Below are positions 56,834 to 64,000 of a DNA stretch of 64,000 nucleotides, one piece after another (the stretch's first letter is position 1; each line of letters opens with the position of its first letter). Where the stretch lies: positions 12,865,240 through 12,929,239 of the forward strand of contig CM056558.1 of NCBI GenBank assembly GCA_029721515.1, read 5' to 3'. The notes below the pieces were generated by a model. It was not told the DNA's origin. It saw only the letters and a list, made by a program, of their open reading frames with translations, and searched no databases. The stretch is from Synanceia verrucosa. Its lineage: Eukaryota; Chordata; Actinopteri; Perciformes; Synanceiidae. The position numbers and the translations under genes are program-made.

Positions 56834-59302
56834 CGTAAATTGTAATCAATAAAATTAACCTCATAATAAATGTGTTTCTCAAAACAAGCAGCAGCTTTGT
56901 CAGAAGATCCTCTCGAGGTCTTCTGGATACAAATTCACCAACGAGAGGAAGGGCAAGACAATTGGAGTGTAAAGTGTGATACATAGAGCGTAGAGAATGA
57001 GCATAGGGCTTTATCAAGAAGACTCTCAAATTGATTTCCTGTCAGTGAGCATCCATGCTGATGAGATTGATGCAGACAGGATAGGAGGTAAAGATGGAGG
57101 AAGCAAGAGAACACAGTGAGAAATCTTTCCATTCTTGGAGTTGCCTCTCATGGCCTACGGCCCCAGACAGGCTGATCGGCAAACTGAGCAGAGCTGTCCT
57201 CTTCTTAAGTAATTTAGACATCACTGGGAGGCCTCTCTATCCATATTTGATGAAGAACCGAGCTACAATTAAGATGAGCCCTTCTGTAGGGGCTGTGGGA
57301 GACAGAATTGATAGTTCCCACAGAGCGAGGCTGATGGGTGGTGGGTCAGTGAGCTGGCTGCTTCCTCTGCAGAATACCCTTTAACCCCTGCCTAGGTTGG
57401 TGAGTCCCCATCGGGAGCTGAATATGGATGTTCTACATCTGCTTGTTACTGAATTAAAAAAGCAATTTAGGTCTCTTGGGCTCCCAGGGGAGTTGATTTC
57501 ATCTCCTTAACGACTGGACCCTGTGAACCCAGCTCAGTATTGCTGCATTTTATCATAAGTTATACCATCAGGGAAGCTTATTAACAATGGCTTGAACTGA
57601 AAGGTGTTAGTAGATGCACAGAGGAAAATGCCTGATATTAGCCTAATTGATCATATAAAACTCACAGCTAACAATGTGAAAGCTAATTGGTATGCTGTCA
57701 TTGGCCTCTGCCCCTTATATGGTTGGGATGTTTTTTTTTTGTTGTTTTTTTTAATTCTTTTTATCTGTATTTGATAAAACCTTGCGGCCATAATATAGAC
57801 TGTACTCACATAGAATTATGAAAATATTCAGTGATTTTTTTTTTTTAGTCCTGGTTCAAATGTATACCTCATGTACATATGTCATATATCATTACATACA
57901 ATACAACGTTTATCGAGTGAGATGAAAGTTACCAAGATTTGCTCTTGTGGTTTTAAATTGTATCTCTGCTCAGTATTTTACTGATAAATGTCTGCTTGAC
58001 ACCACCATAGTTCTAAGCATAGAGGAAGCTTCAAATGGTAAGCACAAAACTTGAAAATTCATCTTTAATAGAGATGAAAATACAAAGCTTCGGAGTGGGT
58101 AATTAAAAACTTTGCTGCACGTAGAGCTTCTCAGGCCTCACTTCATTTTATGATAATGATAATTGAAAGATGGGGGAGGAAGGACTAAATTACAGAGCTG
58201 GATTAACAAAATGCCCATACCGGGTGCTAAATTCACTCTCGTTACACTTGTGCAATAGCAATTCACAGCACCAAGCCTCTGGTTATAGCACACTGACTCG
58301 ATTACCACCATCTTAATCAAATTCTTCCTCCTCAATTGCATTTGCAGCAGTTTAAAATGTGTTTCTCTTCTCGCACTATTAAAACTCTCCCCTGAGGTCA
58401 GGGTATGCTTCAGCTCTAGAACAAAGTACCTTTAGTTTTTGAGGCCAGAGGATATTCAGAAATATTCTCCTGTTTGTGAGGTCAAAAACTTGTTTTTTCA
58501 TATGATGTAACATGAAGTATTTTTACTTGCATTAGTGGTATGTGGCTCTCCCTGAGACTGTGAGGCTTGAATGTGGTCACTGGCACACACAGACAATACA
58601 GGGGTGGGGTTCAGCCTGGAAAGGCCAATATAGCTCAGTTGAGAAATACTGTGTCTCATTCATTCTCATTCAGAGCTATACTATTGAGTTATACTGGAGC
58701 CAGGCATTATAATAAGATTAAAAAAAATCAGTAATGTCCTTACAATACATCTTGTAGCAGAAACAGTGATCCTCAACAGGGAAATTCAGTATGGTCCTAA
58801 ACAAATGGCTGCATTATTTGACTACCTCAACAGGACAGAGTACTTAATCAGGTATGACACAATTAACTGAGCTGAGCTGAGACCTCAATGATAAGGAATT
58901 TTATGACACAACTCCTAAAATAATTTTATATTCCGTTTTTTTTATTTATTATTTCCATAATTATTGGAATTTTTATTATTGGAATTTTTATTATTAGAAT
59001 TAACTAGCATCACAGTCGGGTTTGTTCATGTAAAGTGGCCTTCAACAATTATAAAAATCTGGTTCATGTAACAGCAGCTGTTTTTTCAGCAGGATTTGTT
59101 TGTGTGTGTTTTGTTTGTCTTGCAAACCACTTTTCTAGAGTTTTATCTTTAAAATCAACAATATCAGCAGAAGACTGTAAAGGTAAAGGCAAACATGTGT
59201 ACAACTGCACAGTCTATGAGTACTGTCTGAAGTATCAGCCTTTATTTGCATAGAAGGGACCTGTCTGTATATCATGAATGCCATGTCATGCATGTGACAA
59301 CA
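56834..59302. other. Non-coding stretch, possible conserved regulatory DNA
   Basis: No gene recognised. Blocks 57520-57720 and 58040-58340 have even composition, few homopolymers and several TAAT/ATTA and TGATTAATT-like words, the look of vertebrate conserved non-coding elements; this is only an impression. A poly-T patch lies at 57730-57752. Confidence 0.4.
58957..59002. repeat. 15-bp AT-rich tandem repeat, three units
   Basis: ATTATTGGAATTTTT occurs twice in succession followed by a third, altered unit ATTATTAGAATT. Confidence 0.85.
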
Positions 59303-59306
59303 TTAA

Positions 59307-59480
59307 CTCTTTGAGTGCCAGCCATTTTTTAAAACAGAAAGTGCCTCGTGCCAGTGTTATTTGCCCATATTTCAAGACCCACAGAATATTTTGTACTATG
59401 TCTCTGAAAACACTGAATAGCTAAAACGAAAGAAGAAACTCATCATTTCATCATGAAAAAGCTGTTTGTTTTTACCTTTT
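59307..59480. mobile_element. TTAA-type miniature transposon, copy C (truncated, inverted)
   Basis: TTAA at 59303-59306 precedes CTCTTTGAGTGCCAGCC. The next about 170 bp match the reverse complement of copy B's right half: AAAACAGAAAGTGC, TATTTCAAGACC, TACTATGTCTCTGAAAACAC, ATTTCATCATGAAAAA and GTTTGTTTTTACCTT. Homology stops near 59480, so the other end is missing. Confidence 0.7.
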
Positions 59481-62400
59481 TTGCTGTGTGGAAATTTAAA
59501 AAAAAACTGTGTGAGAAGTAAATGTGTAACGTCAACTAAACCTCATACTGAGGTGCAATACATATGCTGGTGGATGTAACTCAAGAATGTGAGGGGAAAT
59601 GGAAGGAGGTTGGTCCACCTGCTTTATTCAATTCACCAATGGGGACGCATTTACACATGCACATACGCAAATGGACAAACATCAATGGACATGCACACAG
59701 CATCTCCCACAGCTTCAAGGTCCTCTGCAAAATTAATAACACAAGTGTCTGGTCTGGACAGTGTAGATAGTGTGTCCTCTCGATGTGTGTTTTGGTGCTG
59801 TGTGAGAAGAAGGCTTGATTTATCAACAGCTGGGCCAGGAGTCCACAGAGAACAAGCTGACTGATCGAGCGCTTTCAATTTTGACAAGGTCTCAAAGACA
59901 AGAGCAGCAGGAGGACAGAGGAAGAAGTGGAGAGATGGGGCAAACAGGAAGGATTGGGCAGCTATAAGATTTGAGAGCCAGATGATTTAGAGGTCCAATA
60001 TCAGCCGTTATTACTACTCCTATTCTTGAGTTTCCTAATTTCCCCCTAATGGAATCCTCATCCCCCATCACTGAGCATACTGATCGCCTGTTAAACAGAG
60101 CCTCTTTCGACCAATCATTACAAGGCTCATAGCTGTCAACCGCCTATCAGATATGGGCAAAGTGGGAATTTCTGAGCATGACAAATCAGATAGGGGTGTC
60201 TGAGAATAGTTCATAAGTTGAAAAATGCTCTCAGAGGCATCAAGCATAAAGAAGTGACGGAAAACTATGGAAGTTTACTTGGTTTAAGCTTTTATCTGGA
60301 AACCTCTTATTATGTGACACATTGATGGCACACAGTTTATTAGGAACATCCCGTGCAATTCCACACTGTACAGCTCTACAATGAGCTTGTCATATCCGGC
60401 TTTTGTTGACACTGTCAGACAGGTATTGATTTAGCTTTCAGAGGCTGCATTTTGTGGTGATGCTGAATTAATGTAATGTAAAATGAGTGAGTTCAGGCAG
60501 CGCTGAACCCACAGAATATGTAAATATTGATTCTGATACTGTGTGACACAACTGTACATGTGAATAATGATATTTGAAGATGATGATATTTATGTAATAT
60601 ATATCATCATCTTCATTATTTATTCATGGAACCAGAGCAATTGAATCAACTCCAAAAGACGATGCCCTCACAATGAACGATGAGCTAATGCAAGGTGAGT
60701 GTTTACACAAAGACATGGACGGGGAAGCTCTTAACACGATTATGAATGCATTCTTAATGAGCACATAAAACATGGCATGAATTATCAAGCATGTAGCTGG
60801 TGCTGCTATTGTTTGCTAATGAGGAACACAGAGTCACTTTTTTTCTGAGTGGGTTGAGATATTTGGGGCAAAGCCACCTCACTTCCTGTCATTTCCCCCC
60901 TATCCCCCTAAGTTTAGAGACAGCAGGCCAGCGCTCCTGTGGTGTAATGTAATGTTAAATGAATCTGCCATGCTATAAACCTGTTTTAAAAGGCACATAT
61001 GGGACCTGTGGGGTTAAAGAGGCACAGAAATAAGGCATCAGAGGAGAATGGTGAAAGAGATTCTTTCTTTTTTCTCTCCTTACCATTTCCATACTGAGGT
61101 TTAGAGTGGATTGTGTCTGTGTGCTTCATTACTGTCAGCGTCACCTGGCAAGGGTCAGTGGTATTCTCTGGGTTTTGGAAAGACAATGGATACACTGGAG
61201 AAAAGACAGAGGGTGGAGAAGTGGAGGGTTGGTAACAGAAGAGTGGAACAAAGCAGAAAACATGTCCAGACGTTGTTGCAAAAGCAGAGCAGGACCCTAA
61301 GGCGTTGTGTTAGTCTGGCTTGACCAAATGGCCTCTTTGTAGCCTGGTCACGGTCTTCTTTCACAGGCTATACTCAGGTATTTAGTTTCAGGTGAGGATA
61401 GGGAGAAAGCCTGGTAGTCATAGTTACTAAGTACAGAGGTTTTCAGTAAAGGGTTGGTTACATTTGAATACCCAAAGCATCTGTTGTTGTTCCTAACTGT
61501 GGTTAAAGCCCAAGTATAGCGGATTTGTATATCATCCTTGGGTGGCAATAAGAGAACATAGTTAGAGAGGGCCTTTAATTACCCCTTACAAATTGACTGC
61601 AAGTGTGGCAACCTGTTTTGTTTATATTGCTTTCTGCAAGTATTTGGATCCCCACTGCAACTTTATCTTTACTTCTTAATTGAGCAGTTGTTCACCAGAG
61701 ACTAATCTCCAAGGCTTGTGTACATAACAGTCATGAAAGATGCTGCAAATTAAAGACTTATCTTAATCCTCTTCTTCTCAAAACATTCGCCTTTCCAGAT
61801 CAGGATAATTTGAGCCAAATATTTTTGTGTCTTTATGGAGGAAGTGTACTTTAAGGTACTTTAAAGGAAACCTGAATATATATGTGGTGTGTGTGTATAT
61901 GTAAGACAAAACCATTCATTGTAGGGGTACAGATTGACACCTGTGTGAGGAAAAGAGCGCCTCTAAACACATCCGTGGACACTTCCTAAGAAACACAATA
62001 GCACTTAACATTAGCAATTTTATGCTACGATGAAACACCCATTAATACCTGTGTCTCAGGTGTAACTTGTCCCCCCGATAAGCCATGAACACAAGTCTCT
62101 CTTATCCTACCAATTAACCTGGAGAGTAGCTACCGGCTTGGGTTACATCCAACATGGTTTGCCTATTCTTTATTCCAGCGCGTCACCCTGTGCAATCTTC
62201 TAATCAGAGTAACCCAATACCTAACTTCTATCCCCTGTTCAAGCTGAAAAAGGGACAGACATGACTCGAAGGAGACAGATCCTGTCTTTATGTCTGCCAA
62301 CACTCGCATTTGGCCTCTCATCCAAAGCTACTCCACCTCCACCCCCACCACCATCCCTCTTTTTTTCACTTTCTTTTTGTTGAGATGCAGTGCACATTCT

Positions 62401-64000
62401 GGTTTATAACCTGCCCAAGCCAGTATTCCAGTCACAGATGTAGTGGGGGAATTATATGGGACAGGTATTAAGCTGTGATTTATTTATCTGAGATTGAAAC
62501 CAGACCAGTGCCTGAAGCCTGTCATCTGGCTTGACTGCCCATAGTTCAGCGCATGGTCTTACACAGCAGTGCACTTGTTCCAAACAGGGCCACGTCCCCA
62601 GTGACCACACTCTTCATATCGATTTCTAGGATATCATTTTTAAAAGACACCCCGAGGTTTATATTGAGCATGGAAAAACTCCCTGGAGAGAAGAGCACAA
62701 CAACAGAAGAACAATATAAGTACACACAAGGCCAGTGGCTACATGTCGGATGGAGTGTCAGTTTATTCGCTCTCTCATCTTTGTGCCTTTAGGCAGTGAC
62801 AATTAGCCACAAAACCTTTAGCTGTCCTTTTCCCAATTGCATAGATGCCGTAGTAACACCAGTGAGATACGCTGGGAGACAATGAAGAACAGATGAAGAA
62901 GGTAGCAGGTGAAAAGGTCTTGTGGGAATGGCTATTACAGGATATGGCAGAGCAGCTTTGCTACAGGGGCCATTGCTGGTAAGGATTTATTGATCCATCT
63001 TTCTATTCTCTTATTTCCTTCAATTTAGAAAGTAGATTGTGAAGCAAAGCACCAGAGGAAGTAAAACTCTTTATATTGTCTTGGCTTTGTTTCTCAATGC
63101 ATTATAGAAATTAAAAGGATCAAGTTGCCCCCGACAAATTACAGTTCACGCTGTGGCAAAATCGTAACCCCACAAACCCTTTTTTCAGTGGCTAGCTCCT
63201 GCACATAAAGCCAACTCTCTGGGAGGAGCTTCCGGGCCACAACGATATGGTCAATCAGTTTAAAAGCTTATAAAAGCCTCTCCGGATTAGGCTTTTCAAC
63301 ATATCAGGATGCTGGTAAAAAGGTTTAGCTTCCTTGGTAATGTTGGCTGACAAAGTGTAGCTCATAACAGTTGAACGATTCAAGGTTTTCAACATTCACA
63401 TAATGGCGAACGCAGCCTGTGTCCCACCACAGCAGCTAAAGCAGTTGTCCTCTGCTGAAATGAGTCTCCTCATAAATACTCCAAATCCAGGAAGGGAGGT
63501 GTTCTGCTTTAATGTGTGTAATATGCCATGTTTAATGCTGAGGCAGCCCCAGTTGTGTGAAAATGCATACCACATTACTCCATTGCTGAAAAAATATTAG
63601 CCGCATCCAGGGGGTTACAGTTCCCTAGTGTACTGTGAAGGTCTGGACACAGAGAAGGCTGATGAGGGGTGCAGGATTTTGGAAGAGACGTAAGACAAGC
63701 CAGACAGTCGGAGGTCTGTCCTGCAGAGATCATTTGATATATAAGGGGTTAGGTGTCCTGTATAAATGTTTAATCACTGTCTGGGCTGCTGGTCGTTAAC
63801 CTCATTCATTGACAGTGAAAAAGAGATGGAGTATATCCCTGTCTAAACATTGGGCAATTACCTTATCACATCTTAAATCCTCAGTCCATAGGCTAACCCT
63901 CTTCCAAGATGTCATAGGCACTGCACACTGCCCCCTGTCTCTGACAAACAGAGCAGCTGTTAGGGTCAGTGACACACTTCCGTTCCCATCAATTATCAGT
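59481..64000. other. Long stretch with no recognised gene
   Basis: Unassigned DNA with frames under 95 codons lacking known motifs. It includes a 15-bp perfect hairpin at 60575-60615 and a weak CTCF-like word on the minus strand near 63929-63942 (ACAGGGGGCAGTG). The block 63120-63330 has a TATAAAAGCC word at 63269, but no clear transcription unit follows. Confidence 0.45.
60575..60615. repeat. Perfect 15-bp inverted repeat, 11-nt loop
   Basis: Arms TGAAGATGATGATAT (60575-60589) and ATATCATCATCTTCA (60601-60615) are exact reverse complements around an AT-rich loop. Confidence 0.95.

Noticed and set aside
56664..57029. 121-codon minus-strand frame
   Set aside because: Much of it lies on the 56.5-kb interspersed repeat; it is a repeat-derived frame.
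1..64000. CRISPR arrays, bacterial operons, phage or plasmid features
   Set aside because: No regularly spaced direct repeats, no ribosome-binding-site-led gene strings; the window is vertebrate nuclear DNA.

Overview
This is vertebrate nuclear DNA, most probably from a teleost fish, and it looks like a gene-poor intergenic stretch or part of a very large intron. No open reading frame exceeds 175 codons. There is no chain of splice-flanked conserved exons, no CpG-island-like segment, no rRNA and no functional tRNA gene. What can be recognised is a set of old transposable elements, microsatellites and a few possible regulatory motifs. The fish assignment rests on recalled element families (Tc1-type transposons, tRNA-derived SINEs, THAP plus YqaJ/SWIM transposon genes, several terminal-inverted-repeat miniature elements) and on dense CA/TA microsatellites. 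No database was searched.

Layout. 1-9.6 kb: CA-rich low-complexity DNA, a 70-bp TA tract and unique-looking sequence. 9.8-11.0 kb: a 1.2-kb DNA transposon with long inverted ends. It keeps the first exons of two converging genes, one a THAP zinc finger and one the N-terminus of a YqaJ/SWIM-type protein. 12.8-13.3 kb: the endonuclease end of a non-LTR retrotransposon. 13.65-15.0 kb: a dead Tc1-type transposase gene split by a miniature element. 16.07-16.59 kb: a miniature element beginning near a perfect 20-bp palindrome. 19.57-21.69 kb: an L1 reverse-transcriptase fragment bounded at a TTAA by a TTAA-type miniature element, then a SINE, then a second copy of the same TTAA family. A third partial copy lies at 59.3 kb. 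24.8 kb: another SINE. 26.2-29.8 kb: three decayed copies of a TAACC-rich dispersed repeat and a hAT-like element. 41.2-44.3 kb: a hairpin-ended element followed by an inverted pair of related 400-440-bp miniature elements carrying CTCF-like motifs, and a SINE tail. 54.55-54.91 kb: a foldback element. 56.48-56.83 kb: an abundant fish repeat with a tRNA-like promoter. The stretches 30-41 kb, 45-54 kb and 57-64 kb contain almost nothing recognisable; they may hold conserved non-coding regulatory DNA, but that cannot be shown from one sequence.

No gene here is likely to make a functional protein. The most interesting content is structural: nested insertions that give a relative chronology, the two-gene transposon remnant with an ETS-like site beside both start codons, and the inverted miniature-element pair that carries CTCF-, CRE- and E-box-like motifs.
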